Source: Palaemon carinicauda
Taxonomy: Eukaryota; Arthropoda; Malacostraca; Decapoda; Palaemonidae
Direction: 5' to 3'
DNA length: 64,000 bases
Assembly: GCF_036898095.1 (NCBI RefSeq)
Contig: NC_090730.1
Coordinates: 163,822,709 to 163,886,708, forward strand
In this document: positions 46,245-58,489 of the stretch, one piece after another
Position numbering within the stretch: the stretch's first letter is position 1
Layout: each line of letters begins with the position of its first letter
Made by a program: the position numbers and the translations under genes
The notes under the pieces: generated by a model
Told to the model about the DNA's origin: nothing
What the model saw: the letters and a program-made list of their open reading frames with translations, nothing else
Databases searched by the model: none

Positions 46245-47284
46245 AGAATAACAAATAAAAGTAGCTTTTACTTCCCCTAGCTATACAAACCAGAGTCCTT
46301 AAAATAGGGAATATCTTTAATGGATTTGGAATTGCCGTTGAAATCATTAAGTAGTAGTTAGCAATCTTTGGCTAAGGACTGAGAGGGGTGATTAAGGTGT
46401 ATAGCTAGGAAAAATATGAATTACATTTAAAATCTCATTTGCTCTTACAAGTATACAAACCCTTCTTCTCTTAAAATAGGGAGATTCACTTATTGGTAGG
46501 TAGGAAGTACTGTACCCCTAGAACCAAACTGGTTGGTTCTTTTTCTTCCCTAAAAATACCAGTCTCCCTTGTCCTGTATGATACCAAGGAAGATGACTCC
46601 AGCAACCTCTTATCACCCCATCATAGGGGTGAGTAGGTTGATAAGACCTGGCCTGTCCTTGGTTGTGACGTAATCTTTTTCCACCGAAAAGAAGACGCAA
46701 TCAGGAATGAAATACCTGAAGTATGATGGAAAATGGATAGGTATTAATTTCACCATCCTCTCCATAAAGGGATGATGTGGGATAACTACCTCTTATATAT
46801 CCAGTCTAATAAAAATGATGCTCAGAAATGTAGCTTACCAGCATCAGTTTCAGATCCAGAGTGTAATGGCATGAATGCTTCATCCCCAAGTGAGGGGAAG
46901 GAAAGAAGTAGGAGATAAGCCAGTCATTCTACCTTTCCTCAGACTGACGTTAACCATGTTACCATTGAAAAGATGCTTTCAGTCCCAAATGAGAGCAGAG
47001 CTAACTACCCAACTACTGTACTAAGAGCTCCCACCACTGGGCAAGAACACAAGTAATGAAGGATTTGGTGGGTATACTCCATTGAAGGAGGTTGTGAAAG
47101 TTGTTGGGCACTTCCAACTCCTTCATCACCTGTTTGACTATAGATTCTTTGGAGACAAAGTGGGATCCATACCCCTCACTTTGTTCACACTTTTGTCTCA
47201 CAAAGCCAGAAAGAGACTGTGTTCTTTAAGATCTCATTCTTGATTTAGCCAGTTTAAAGGTTTAAAGGTTGCTCATGATTCAGC

Positions 47285-47480
47285 ATTATGAAGCTTCATC
47301 TGTGGTGGATAACGGGGGAGGGTGGGCTGTGGCACCCTAGCAGTACCAGCTGAACTCGGTTGAGTCCCCTGTCAGGCTGGGAGGAACATAGAGAGTAGAG
47401 GTCCCCTTTTTGTTTTGTTTCATTTGTTGATGTCGGCTACCCCCCAAAATTGGGGGAAGTGCCTTGGTATATGTATGGAT
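47285..47480 (+). mobile_element. LINE 3' end (family of 15905-18262)
   Basis: Matches the inverse of 15910-16110: GTGGATAACGGGGGAGGGTG, GGCTGTGGCACCCTAGCAGT, then CCAAAATTGGGGGAAGTGCC and an ATGT/ATGG tail. Only 3' UTR remains. Confidence 0.8.
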
Positions 47481-47489
47481 GTATGAATG

Positions 47490-47783
47490 GCAGAGGCAAG
47501 GGACAGTAACATTGCCCTAGCAAGCAGGACAATGCCCTAGAGACTGACCATATATATTATATGATCAGTGCCCAAGCCCCTCTCCATCCAAGTTAGGACC
47601 AGGGAGGGTCAGGCAATGGCTGTTGATGACTCAGCAGATAGACCTATAGACTCCCCCAAACCTTAGCTCACAAGGATGGTAGGGTTGCAGACGCTAGAGG
47701 CACTAAAGAGTCTGAGCGGGACTTGACCCCCGTCTGGCAAACACCATGCAGAGACGTTACCAATCAGGCCACCACAACCCTAA
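47490..47783 (-). mobile_element. tRNA-derived SINE
   Basis: On the - strand the head reads TTAGGGTTGTGGTGGCCTGA + TTGGTAACG, resembling a tRNA A box, and GGGGTCAAGTCCCGCTCAG 35-40 bases later, resembling a B box. A roughly 200-base body (GCCATTGCCTGACCCTCCCT) and a CATTCATACATCC tail follow. These are polymerase III promoter features. Its tail abuts the tail of the + strand LINE 3' end. Confidence 0.75.
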
Positions 47784-48545
47784 AGGAAAAAGACACCAAC
47801 ACTCTGGCATATGTCGAGTCCTCTTCAGACAGCGATACACAGCCCTCTATAGTTCACTCGTCATCGGCGGTCTGCAAGGAAGAGCTTCCAGGATAAGTTA
47901 GAGTGCAGCAATCACCTAGCACTTCACCAACCCTAAAAAAACTCCCTGATGTAGATCTGAGCTTTCCCTGCTCCTGAAGCATATTCCCTAGAAAAAAAGC
48001 AAAGGGTGTATAACCCGAAGCTTTAGAAAACAACAAACTTAATGAGGACCACAGTATTAGGTTTCTTCAACATTTCCATGGGTGTTGGCAAGAATGATGT
48101 TTGAGAAAACTTAGCCCTTCCACTCCTATGTGAATACACCAGCCTTGACAGGAAGCCACAATCTACAATCCGTAAATGAAGATAATTGTGAACAATCCTG
48201 CCACTATGGCGCAGAGAGTAGATCTATAGCCGATTTAAAACCTACACTCGCATTCCTGCTTCATTTCCTTATTAACACAAAGCCAATATCAACCATTCAA
48301 ACTAAAAAGTATGAGAAAAAGATTAAACCGCATTCAAAAGGCTACAGCAGTACAACCACACTCGTTGTAGCCAAAGACAAAAGTGAAGTTTTTGACAGGA
48401 GAATGGACGGAGCTAATCGCTCGCACTCAGCATTTGTTGTTAACTACCTAGTTTATGATTTCAATGGCCATTACAGCAGTGCTAAAGACATTCCCTATTT
48501 CAAAAGACAAAAGGTTTGTATATACGTAGGAACACATATAAAGTA

Positions 48546-48891
48546 CATCAATTACAGTATTTTATACCAATTTTATGGATTTAGTCTTCACTGTTCCTTA
48601 CATTTTAGCTTCCAAGCATTTTTTTTTTTGGTAGATTTCTAGACACATTCAATGTTTACTTGATCTGCGACACAGTGTGAGCCTAATTATTAATAATTTA
48701 ACAGCTATGTTCATTCCTTCTTTTTCTTAGCCTACACTGTAATTCATTTTGCAAAGCATTGGTTTTCAACTAAAATAAATTGGAAAATAGCCTTTACTGA
48801 ATTAACACTATCTCATTTTAAGCAACCAGCATACATTATTTTCTCAACAAAGGGCTAAATCCTTTCAGTACAAACAGTAATAATTGGTATT
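48546..48891. other. Downstream flank of the GT92-like gene
   Basis: Directly downstream of the - strand stop codon; probably 3' UTR. No clear polyadenylation site was chosen. Confidence 0.35.
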
Positions 48892-50292
48892 TCACTGATA
48901 AATCAACCATTTTCGATACAAAAGGGACTTTTCTATTTTTTCTACAAACCTCTTCTTTGTGGGAAGATGATGGGTGTCCTCATGTTTACTATTACCCAAA
49001 CATATACCATAATGGTAGACAACAATGGTTGCAGCTGACACGTGTTGATAATTAGAAGGACCACCACTTTTTTCGCCCATATTCCAGCCCGTTAGAACAT
49101 GGGGTCGTAAAATAGCAATTCCTTTTTCTTCTATTTGGCCAACCATACGAGTCTGTTGTGACATGCGAATAGTTCCACGTTTAGTGTGCTCTTTATCAAG
49201 GCATACATCTTGACTGCTCAAATGGAATGTTGCGATATCTCGTTTGTGACGCTGATTTCCCTGGACAACAACTAGGGTATCTTGAAGGGATGGCTTATGT
49301 TCCAAGATGACATACTGATTAAGATCAAGAACAAGAACATTTTCATGGGTATCACGATGACGATATAAGCAATCAAGTTCAATAACTTTCCTAATAACAG
49401 GGGATGTCAGTTTAAAAGTTTTGGAGGAAGTAAATAGTTTTTCTTCGTACTCTAGCCCAGATTCGTCTCCATATTTATCTAATAATTTCCTTACCAAAGG
49501 AGTCAAAACAGTGCCGTATGTTGTAAACTTATCAACACCGATAACATTATAGTAGGCAATAAACTCTACAATACTTAATGAGGTGACAGGAGACTCAACA
49601 GGAACTATGCACACGGCAGACTTGTTAATGACACTTTTCAAACTGTCACTTTCATGAACGAAGATTGGTTTTGATGGCTCTACACCATCCACAACGAACT
49701 GTATCATGTAAGGCGTTTTGCTCAGCATTAGTCTTTTATCATCAGCCGAGCACAAAATGTGAATAACTTCAATATCTTCTTCACTGGTACCATGGCCATG
49801 AAATCTTTCTGCTGCATACTCCACAGAACAAGAGCCATGAACTGGAGGGTCTTCAGACTCAAACCATACCAAACAATCCAGTGAAGTTGGAGCTTCGTGG
49901 GATTTACTTACAGCACCTATACTTCTGATCTGTGGCTCCCCCATTCCTTTCTGATCATCAAAAAAGGAGGAGTATACTTCTAGGTCTGACGTGACCTGTA
50001 CCCAGTCTGCGGGAGGGGTCGATACTTTGTGAATTGTACTGAACCCACAATGAGGAATTGCCGCTTCATCGTTGGATGGCGGTTGTCCGAAAGTATCCAG
50101 GTATTCTAAAGTGTAGCGCAGACGTTCATATTCATGTTTATAAAACAAGAATGCAACAAGGCTCACCACTGCTGTGATAGTTAGCGCCAGCTGTTGGTAC
50201 TTACGCATTGTCCCATCAGTTTGTTGAAGAATTATAGGATCTTGCAGAGGAAATATATGGGAACACCTGGATTTTTCACTGAGTTTCGACAT
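48892..50292 (-). CDS. GT92 (DUF23) glycosyltransferase-like type II membrane protein
   Basis: Single-exon frame of 466 residues. ATG follows TTTCCATCTCAG on the - strand, suggesting a spliced 5' UTR leader. A second Met at 29 precedes a membrane anchor (about 35-50, LALTITAVVSLVAFLF), as in Golgi type II enzymes. GT92 signature: SLSIVEFIAYYNVIGVDKF at 238-256, then LDCLYRHRDTHENVLVLDL at 306-324, and a C-terminal VVYHYG near 424-429. GT92 enzymes such as C. elegans GALT-1 transfer galactose to glycan fucose. The usual DLDE(F) motif reads DLNQY here (323-327), so the acidic metal-binding residues look lost; it may be a divergent or inactive member. No neighbour gives context. Confidence 0.7.
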   Translation of the reverse strand: MSKLSEKSRCSHIFPLQDPIILQQTDGTMRKYQQLALTITAVVSLVAFLFYKHEYERLRYTLEYLDTFGQPPSNDEAAIPHCGFSTIHKVSTPPADWVQVTSDLEVYSSFFDDQKGMGEPQIRSIGAVSKSHEAPTSLDCLVWFESEDPPVHGSCSVEYAAERFHGHGTSEEDIEVIHILCSADDKRLMLSKTPYMIQFVVDGVEPSKPIFVHESDSLKSVINKSAVCIVPVESPVTSLSIVEFIAYYNVIGVDKFTTYGTVLTPLVRKLLDKYGDESGLEYEEKLFTSSKTFKLTSPVIRKVIELDCLYRHRDTHENVLVLDLNQYVILEHKPSLQDTLVVVQGNQRHKRDIATFHLSSQDVCLDKEHTKRGTIRMSQQTRMVGQIEEKGIAILRPHVLTGWNMGEKSGGPSNYQHVSAATIVVYHYGICLGNSKHEDTHHLPTKKRFVEKIEKSLLYRKWLIYQ

Positions 50293-51267
50293 TCATCTGA
50301 GATGGAAATTAAAAAAAAAAAATTAATCAAAGGATAAACTCAAGGTTGAGGTTACCCTTGCATATCAATTTTTTATCAATTTTCAATTATCTAAAAATCA
50401 TAGCAAAGTATTTTACTACTGTACCTTCATAAAGCCAATGTTATAAGATAAATTGGTTCATCTTTACTTATGCAAAAAACTATTCAGGAAAAATGCAATA
50501 AACACTATCAGTACAGCAGGTAACAAATACCACTGCATTTGGTGAATTACAATTAGCTGCCAATATTCTATAAATACTGTGTGCATAATGGTTTGGATAT
50601 GAACAAAACTGCTTAGTGAAACTAGTAACTCTAAAAGAATAAGAAGTTCACATAAAAGCTTCTGTCAAAATTTACTAATACAGTACTGTGCTAAAAAAGA
50701 AATGCTAATGAAAGAGAAACTTCAAAAAATTTACCTATTATATACAAACTCAATATTTTTACACAGCTTTAAAATATCAAGACATATTCTACAGAAGAGA
50801 GAGGACTCCCAGTACATCATTTAATGCTTCTATGGTTCCCCCAGTGCCAAGTAATAACACGTGGTAATCCATGTGTCACTTGATTTAGCAGTAGAATAAA
50901 GCAGGCTTCAACAATGGGTATTTAACTAAAGTCATGAGTTTCTGCTAAAAATTTTAGTATTATTCTATACAAAAAAAAAAAAAAGAATTCAACACAAACT
51001 TTTTAAATATCGATAGATTAAGCCATAAGAGCATTTGACAAGGGCAAAAAAGAAAGAAGGTACAATATGCTGTTAGAAAAGTATGTATAGAAACCATAGC
51101 TCCTAATACTGCTGGGGATGATGAATAGGAATAAACTCTGGTTCTGAAGTTATAAATATTTTTATACACAATATACAGTACACAACAAAATATTCTCTTA
51201 CGTATGTAAGCCTTAAAAATAACTGGTCTGAGTCAGCAGAGATGGCATTTTTCATAACTCACTGTAC

Positions 51268-51325
<58 letters not shown>

Positions 51326-52242
51326 ATGTCCTACCTGAAGTCCTCAAAAGAGTGAAAGTAGAGAAAGGATAAATATGGGAACCAAAAATGATCTTGTGGA
51401 ACTAATGACAGAATTTAGTCTGGAATAAAAATTAACTCCAGAAGGAATTCAATCTTTTGAATATGTTACCTGAAGACAGCATGGCGCTCACTAACCTATG
51501 CATTATGGGTAAAAATGCCTGATCGTCCTTTGTTTTTGGTTATAAATGCGGTAAAAAGGCTGAAGGTTGCTTTGTTTAAAGATTATCCAATCAACTGTGA
51601 TTTAGGAATTCATATGCCCTTCTAAAAAAGTGCGTCAGTTATCTGCCATGGATTCTATTGTTCAGACGTGCAGTAACTATTGCTTCCCATATTTTAAGGT
51701 TATTAGAAGGTTTTGTGGACATTATAATGGCACTCCAGAAGTAGTGAATAGGTTCCTATGTGAACATTCAGTGCTACCAAGAAGTATTAAGGTTAGTAAA
51801 GTGGATAACCAAAAGGTTACAGAAATATTTGCCGATTTACCCCTTTGCTTTGTATAACTGATAATTAACGCTGAATTACTATTCCACGGGGCTAACGCGC
51901 AAAGTGAAACATGTTCCACTTACCGGAACATGGGAGCAATAAGATAATGCTTAATCGCAAGCGAAGCAAGAATATGGCACAGCAAAAACCAATATATCAA
52001 TAACCCAATGAAGAAACAAGGTATTTATAGTATGATGACGACTGCTACAAAGGACTCGAATCCATGGGAAATGGGAGAGAAAATCCTGTTTTCTATGCAT
52101 CTGAAAGTTTGGAAAACAAAAGCTCCAGTGTTTGACAGTTTCATTACAATTAATTGATTTTGCTATAGGTAACCAATGTTTTTTTATTACAATTACTGGT
52201 GTGTTTTGGTTAGACATCTCGTTTTCTGTATTCTCCCACACA
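50293..52242. other. Upstream region of the GT92-like gene
   Basis: AT-rich with a (GA)n tract. It should contain the non-coding first exon and promoter of the - strand gene, but I could not place them. The 75-codon + strand frame at 51630-51857 has no recognised domain. Confidence 0.35.
51271..51325. repeat. (GA)n microsatellite
   Basis: About 27 uninterrupted GA repeats. Confidence 0.95.
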
Positions 52243-52790
52243 AAATGATATTTTCATAATAAAATAAATTTTTGAACATACTTACCCGCTGGTTATATAT
52301 AATAGCTTTATTCTTTCTGACCGGCAGAAAATTCAAAACTCGTGCCCATCGCATCTATATGCCAGGTAAACACTAGCTAGGCCGAACTATCCCTCCTAGT
52401 CTCAGATTTTTTTATGCCCATAGGCCTCTAGAGGGGAGGAAGGGGGGCATTTTAAGTTATATAACCAGTGGGTAAGTATGTTCAAAAATTTATTTTATTA
52501 TGAAAATATCATTTTTAAACATTTAAACTTAACCGCTGGTTACATATAATAGCTGATTGACACCCTTGTTGGCGGGTCAGAGACAGCAAGATTAATGGAA
52601 TTTCACTTAAGAGTTTATAAAACAAAAACTTTGCTTAAGGGTTCGTATCTATTTAGGACGCCGACTTCAATGGCTCTCTGCAATCATAAGTCTGCTGTCC
52701 TTGAGAACCAGTGACCCACCAAGGGGGCTGAAGAACTTTAAGAGCTGTCAAACGGTGACTTACCTATAACATGACAGGACCTCTACCAAT
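52243..52790 (-). mobile_element. DIRS element 6 (family A-like), right-end part
   Basis: The outer right end (AATAAAATAAATTTTTGAAC, then ATACTTACCCGCTGGTTATA) and the internal complementary region (52455-52560: AACCAGTGGGTAAGTATGTT to CTTAACCGCTGGTTACATA) match elements 1 and 2 in - orientation. The part from 52560 to 52790 corresponds to the segment between recombinase and complementary region. Sequence breaks at 52790, where element 4 begins, and resumes at 60731. Confidence 0.82.
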
Positions 52791-53037
52791 ATGACAAATT
52801 CGTAGATAATTTGTATTTTTCCTAACCATACAAACCTTTGCTATTTAAATAAGGTATTACTTTCGGCGTATCTGAATGACGAGCCATTAGATTTATAACG
52901 AGGGTTAACTACCCCCTCGCTAGTTAGGGGAGGGGTAGCTAGCTACTCCTCCCCCCTCACTCACCGGTGAACTGATTCACTTCACTTAGAGGTAGGACTT
53001 GCCTTGGGGGACAGGGCTGGTGGGCAAGTATGATTAA

Positions 53038-53140
53038 ATAGCTAAGGTTTGTATGGTTAGGAAAAATACAAATTATCTATGAATTTGTCATGTGTTCCGT
53101 AACCGAAATACAAACCACGCTATTTAAATAGGGTGACTTA
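53038..53140 (-). repeat. Internal complementary region, element 4
   Basis: GGTTTGTATGGTTAGGAAAA to TCTATGAATTTGTCAT is the inverse of the right outer end (52791). GTGTTCCGTAACCGAAATAC + AAACCACGCTATTTAAATAG is the inverse of the left outer end (60675-60730). Confidence 0.88.
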
Positions 53141-53615
53141 ACCCTTAGGTAGGGTGGTAAGTCCCAGCCTTATTGGCTTTGGCTTTGCCCGGGGACTCAG
53201 AATCCGAGTGTGTAGCACTCGAGATAAGGAGTCCCTGCACCTCGCAAATCCCTTGCTCTGCAAGGAACGTGCGGCCTACGTAAGCTTGTGTGTGAAGGAA
53301 TGAAGTGTGACTCGTCCTAGGAAGTTGACCTGGAATCCTTTAGATGGAAATCTAGGATAGGACGTTCCCAATACCACCTCGTCAGGGTATGGGGGACGCG
53401 ACAGTATTATCTTAATACTAGGAACACAAGGAAGCATGGTTTACCTGCAGTGGTTTGAGGTCAGCTGTGCAGAGAACCCAGGATGCTGCTTTCCCCAAGA
53501 GAGGGGAGGATGAAGAAAAGAGTAAGGGCCAGGCATACTTTTTCATTCATGCAGACTAAAACCGGGTAACAATGCCCTCAACCTTCTGCTACTTGTCCAT
53601 TAAGGTGCCTGAGGT

Positions 53616-54640
53616 TTAGACCAGCTGTTGTGCAGCCACCACAGGGCCGATAGAGAACGTATCGAGCCTCCTGTGGGTCACGTCCTGCAGGTAGTGGGCT
53701 GTGAAGGTCGTTTGACGCTTCCAGACCCCAGCTTGTAGAACCTGCGTCACTGAGAAGTTTCTCTTGAATGCCAGGGACGTAGCGATGCCTCTGACATAAT
53801 GTGCTCTAGGGCGACGTGACGGAGGAGGGTCTGGATTCAGGGAATGGTGGATGACCCTGCGAATCCATGCTGAGATGGTGTTCTTAGTGACCCTCCTCTT
53901 CGTCCTTCCTGTGCTCACAAACAATGCTCGCACTCGAGGACGAGCTGCAGCTGTTCTCTTAAGATAGAGCCTCAGACTCCTTACTGGGCACAGTAGGAGA
54001 TAGTCTGGGTCATCTGTTACAGAACGGAGACTCGAAATCCGGAAGGAGTCGAACCGTGGGTCCAGAATCCCAAGATTTCGAGTCTTAGCCACAAACTCAG
54101 GGACGAACCCGAACGTTACCTCCCCCATCTCCTTGAATGGGCGACGTCGTACGAGAGACCATGAAGGTCGCTGACTCGCTTGGCCGAGGCCAATGCGAGT
54201 AGGAACACAGTCTTCCAAGTCAGGTGACAATCAGAAGCCTGGCGTAATGGTTCAAACAGAGGTCTCTTAAGAGACCTGAGGACTCGAACCACGTTCCATG
54301 GAGGAGGTCTCACTTCCGACTGAGGGCAGGTAAGCTCGTAGCTTCGTATGAGTAGAGAAAGTTCCAGCAAGGAGGAAATGTCAATTCCTTTCAGCCTGAA
54401 GGCTAGGCTTAAGGCTGAGCGATAGCCTTTTACTGCCAAGACTGAAAGGCGCATTTCTTCCCGCAAATACACAAGAAACTCCGCTATTGCTGGAATAGTG
54501 GCATCGAGGGGAGAGATACCCCTTCCATGACACCAACCACAGAAGACACTCCACTTTGCCTGGTAGACTCCTGCGGATGACTTTCACAGATGCTGAGACA
54601 TCCTTTCCGCAACTTGTTGCGAAAAGCCTCTCTCTGTGAG
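53616..54640 (-). pseudogene. DIRS tyrosine recombinase, element 4
   Basis: Core-binding region (MYLREEMRLSVLAVKGYRSA) and first catalytic Arg (ASAKRVSDLHG) are in the frame 54472-54116. After a frameshift near 54130 (HSRRWGR / FKEMGEVTFGF) the rest runs to 53616: HxxR in RAHYVRGIATS, Tyr in FTAHYLQDVTH, C-terminus VVAAQQLV. Otherwise well preserved. Confidence 0.88.
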
Positions 54641-56540
54641 GAGATGCTGGATAGTCTCCAGGCGTGAAGCCAAAGCGAAGCTACGGCTTTGTGAAAGATG
54701 TTAGCGTGTGGTTGTTTGAGTAGCTCGTGTCGTGGAGGGAGTTCTCTCGGAGGCTCCGTAAGGAGATGCAGAAGGTCAGGGAACCATTCCGCGTCATGCC
54801 AAAGCGGAGCTATGAGAGTCATCGAGAGGTTGAACGACAGTCTGGTCTTGTTGAGTACCCTCCTCATCAGACAGAACGGTGGGAAGGCAAAAACGTCGAT
54901 GTTGTCCCACCGTTGTTGGAAGGCATCTTGCCAGAGTGCCTTGGGGTCCAGGACTGGGGAACAGTACAGTGGAAGCTTGAAGTTCAATGCTGTCGTGAAC
55001 AGGTCCACTGTCGGGGAACCCCACAAAGTCAGGACTTTCTTGGCTACTAGAGGATCCAAAGACCACTCGGTACTCACTATCTGCGATGCTCTGCTCAGAC
55101 TGTCAGCGAGCACATTCCTTTTGCCTGGAATGAAGCAAGCCGATAGTGGAAACGAGTGAACTTCGGTCCATCTCAGTATCTCTACTGCAAGATGGGATAG
55201 CTGTTGTGAAAAGGTACCTCCCTGCTTGTTGATGTAAGCCACTACCGTGGTGTTGTCGCTCATCACCACCACGGAGTGACCCGCCAGGGTTTGTTGGAAC
55301 TGTTGAAGCGCCCGATTTACGGCCTTCATCTTTAACAGATTTATGTGGAGGCACTTTTCTGATTCTGACCATAGGCCTGAGGTCCTGTGGTTCAGAACGT
55401 GGGCCCTCCACCCTTCTTTTGAAACGTCGAGAACAACATCAAATCCGGGGGGAGGACGAGAAGATCCACTCCCTTTCGGAGGTTTTCGTGTGTCACCCAC
55501 CACTGAAGGTCCGTCCGTTCCGCAGGACCCGTAGGGACCAGAATGTCCGGGGAATCGTGGCCTTGATTCCACTGGGACTTGAGCCGCCATTGTAGGGATC
55601 TCATCCTGAGGCGGCCGTTTGGAACTAGACGGGCTAAGGAGGAAAGGTGACCTAGAAGACGTAACCACGATTGGGCTAGAAGCTCTTCTCGTCTGAGAAA
55701 AGGATCTGCGACCCTCCTCAGCCTTGCTATCCTGTCGTCTGATGGAAAGGCTTTGTGGAGATTAGTGTCCAATATCATGCCTAGATATACCAGTCGTTGA
55801 GATGGAAGCAGAAAAGACTTCTCGAGATTTACCATGATCCCTAGATCTTGGCAAATTCCCAGAAGCTTGTCTCGGTGTCAAAGAAGGGTCGATTCTGAGT
55901 CTGCCAGGATCAGCCAGTCGTCCAGATAACGGAGGAGACGGATGCCGATCCTGTGTGCCCACGAAGAGATCAGGGTGAACACTCTGGTGAATACCTGGGG
56001 TGCTGTGGAGAGACCGAAACACAGCACCTTGAACTGGTAGATCTTGTTGTCTAGGCTGAATCTTAAGTACTTCCTGGAAGACGGATGGATTGGGATCTGG
56101 AACTACGCGTCCTTCAGATCCAGTGTACACATGAAGTATTGCGATCTCACTGCAAATCTGACCATGTCTGCTGTCTCCATGCTGAACGGAGTTTGTTTGA
56201 CAAACTTGTTCAGAGCTGAGAGGTCGATGACTGGTCTCCAGCTTCCAGACGCCTTCTTTACAAGAAAGAGTCGACTGAAGAAGCCTGGGGAGCCGTCGAA
56301 GACCTCCTGGAGAGCATCCTTCTTCAGCATGGTCTCGACTTCTGCCCGTAGGGCTAGCCCCCTTGCCGATCCCATGGCATAGGAGCTCAACGACACTGGA
56401 TTCGCTGTCAGGGGAGGGAGAGATGTTATGAACGGGACGCGATATCCCTGACTGATCACGGAGATCGTCCAGATATCGGCCCCGAGTTGCTGCCACCTGA
56501 ATGCGCAACTTTTCAGGCATCCCCCCACTGGTGGACATGC
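54484..56540 (-). pseudogene. DIRS RT-RNase H, element 4
   Basis: The N-terminal RT part shares the open frame 57392-56103 with the end of gag (GFFSRLFLVKKASGSWRPVI and onward to CTLDLKDA) and stops at a TAG (56105-56103) exactly where other copies have the Tyr of DAYF. YLDDWL is readable near 55905-55930. RNase H and the C-terminal domain run intact from 55668 to 54484 (MSDNTTVVAYINKQGG, VLADSLSR, DLFTTA, AFPPFCLM). The alternate frame 56538-55762 is also open. Confidence 0.87.
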
Positions 56541-57325
56541 AGGGGGATTGCCAATCCTAGCGTTTGCGGCCTCGGCCGCTCCCTCTAGGATTCTTGCCTC
56601 CCCTGGAGGACTTTTTGCCCTTCTTGTCTCTGACAGGAAAGGGCTGCCGCTTGGACCCATCGTCTTTGCTGCCGCTGCCGGTTTCGTTGTCTTGGACTGG
56701 CGAGGTTGTTGAGGTGCTGGAGGTCTGTAGGGCTTTGTTGTAAGAGCCCTTTGGAGAAGAGAATCCTGGTTCGATTTTCTCCACCTCTCAGCCACCTGTT
56801 CCACATCCTTGGGCTCAAACAAACTCTTTCCCAGGAGGGAAGAGTGTCTGAGCTTGCAGACATCCACGACTGGGACCTTCAAGTGGAAACTCTCGGTCAC
56901 CGCATCACGTCGCTTCAGGATCGAGTTTGCCCACAAGTTCGAGACTTGGTGGGCCAGAAACTCAATGGTGCGTGTGCCCGAAAGGAGGAAGGTCTCCAGG
57001 GCCTTCCTGGTGCTCTCCTTGGACAGATCCTCGGATCGCAGCAGGATGCCCAGAGACCTCAGCCGGACGTCCAGCCACGAAGTGGCCTGCATGGCACACT
57101 TTGCGACCTTCTCCTGACTCAGGATCTCTGTTGCCGAAAATGTCACTTGCCGGCTGGAGTGTCTCTCAAGAGAGACTCCCCTGGTAAGCTCTTCCACAGA
57201 GTGGTGGAGTGGAAGAGCTAAACAAAACTCCTCCATGATCTCAAAATACCTCCTCTCTTGGACACAAGGAGGTGGGAGAAGCTTGTTGCCAGCAGTGGAA
57301 CGGCTGGAGGAGGCGAGCTCGGAGA

Positions 57326-57560
57326 TTGATTGATTGATTGATTGAAAGTTTTCTGGCATCCTGACATCTAAGGTCATTGACGCCGTTACCATTTACTGTA
57401 TATGAAAATTAAAAGAATTCGATTAAAACCATAAAAATTAAGAAGTCATTACAATAGTTAAATAGTTTTCAGAAGACCTGCTTCTGAAATAAATCTAAAA
57501 ATCCCGCTCACATAGTAAGACACATCATGTCCAAGAATCTTGGCAAGGATAAACCTGCCA
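57326..57560 (-). mobile_element. Retroposon 3' fragment with (ATCA)n tail in element 4 gag
   Basis: On the - strand GGTAACGGCGTCAATGACCT, then TAGATGTCAGGATGCCAGAA and a (TCAA)n tail interrupt gag homology between the 57576 and 57300 regions. AT-rich body, unlike the GC-rich gag around it. The left boundary is approximate. Family not named. Confidence 0.65.
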
Positions 57561-58489
57561 TCCTCACCTCGAGCCTCAAAGCTGGCCCTCAACCTTATCC
57601 CTGGCACTCTTCACCCCTTGGGACCAAGGCAAAGCCGCACTTGCCTTAGTGGGTTTCTGAGTGCCAAAGACTCGGTCCAGGACCGTGTCCTTGCCCTCAC
57701 GAGGGGCGATCTCAGGGTCCTTGAACCCATTGAGATGCCTCATCCGAGTCAAGACTTGCCAGAAGGCAAGCTCTGACTCTTGCTGCTCTCCTCCTGGTGA
57801 ACAGGCAGCAAAGTCTCCTGTCCCAAGATGCTCTACTTGGGGGGACACGTGGACGTTCTCCTGCGGTCTCGCTGGCTCTGGTCAAATCCTGGAAGAAGAC
57901 TTCGGGATAGTCTTCGAGTCCTTTGGTTCCCTCCTAGGAAGGATGCAGGACTCCAGCAACGAAGTCTGAGGGCTCTTCTCCGCCCCAACACGGGACGACT
58001 CTCCTACTCGCGGTGGGGTTTCTCCCATGGGTGCAGTGGGAGAAGGTCTCACCTCGGTAGATTCCCGAGGACGGAAAAGCTTCGTCCACAGGAGAAGGAG
58101 AGAACGTCTGAGGGGGGGGGAAGGAGCCTTCCTTACGAACTTCTTAGGAGCCAGTTTGACCCTGGGAGAAGTCACCCCGATCTCTACTCCTCTCTTCCTC
58201 TTCAGTGGGGTCGGAGCTGCCGTTGGTTTGAGACCCAAATCAGCGAAGGCAGGCTTAACAGCCTGGAAGACAGCTCTGATAAGGGACCCAAACCATGGCT
58301 GCTTACTGACAGACGCAGTGTCAGAGACTCCCGCTGGAGGGAACGGGATCGGACGATCCTTCGGAGTAGATACCACAGGGCCTGCCTGAAAAGAAAGGGA
58401 AGAAGATTGGTGCCTAGACCTCTCTGGAGACCTCCCCTCCTGCGAGCGCGCCGTTCTGCGCTTGTGGGGGGGGGGACCGTGAAGAAGAT

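Larger units (their letters stand above)
46245..48545 (-). mobile_element. Family D DIRS relic (- strand)
   Basis: The right-end block at 46250-46435 (CCCCTAGCTATACAAACC to GTATAGCTAGGAAAAATATG) and the adjacent half at 46440-46540 are the inverse of the arrangement at 20395-20700. At 48480-48535 a sequence CCCTATTTCAAAAGACAAAA + GGTTTGTATATACGTAGGAA resembles the other terminus. The interior has no intact DIRS coding sequence and is interrupted by the LINE 3' end and SINE at 47285-47783. Confidence 0.55.

Noticed and set aside
48130..48642. 170-codon + strand frame beside the GT92-like gene
   Set aside because: Overlaps the family D DIRS relic terminus at 48480-48535, has no recognisable domain, and ends in a T-run; probably chance.
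51630..51857. 75-codon + strand frame starting MDSIVQTC (internal Met)
   Set aside because: Considered as a first exon divergent from the GT92-like gene, but no convincing donor or domain.
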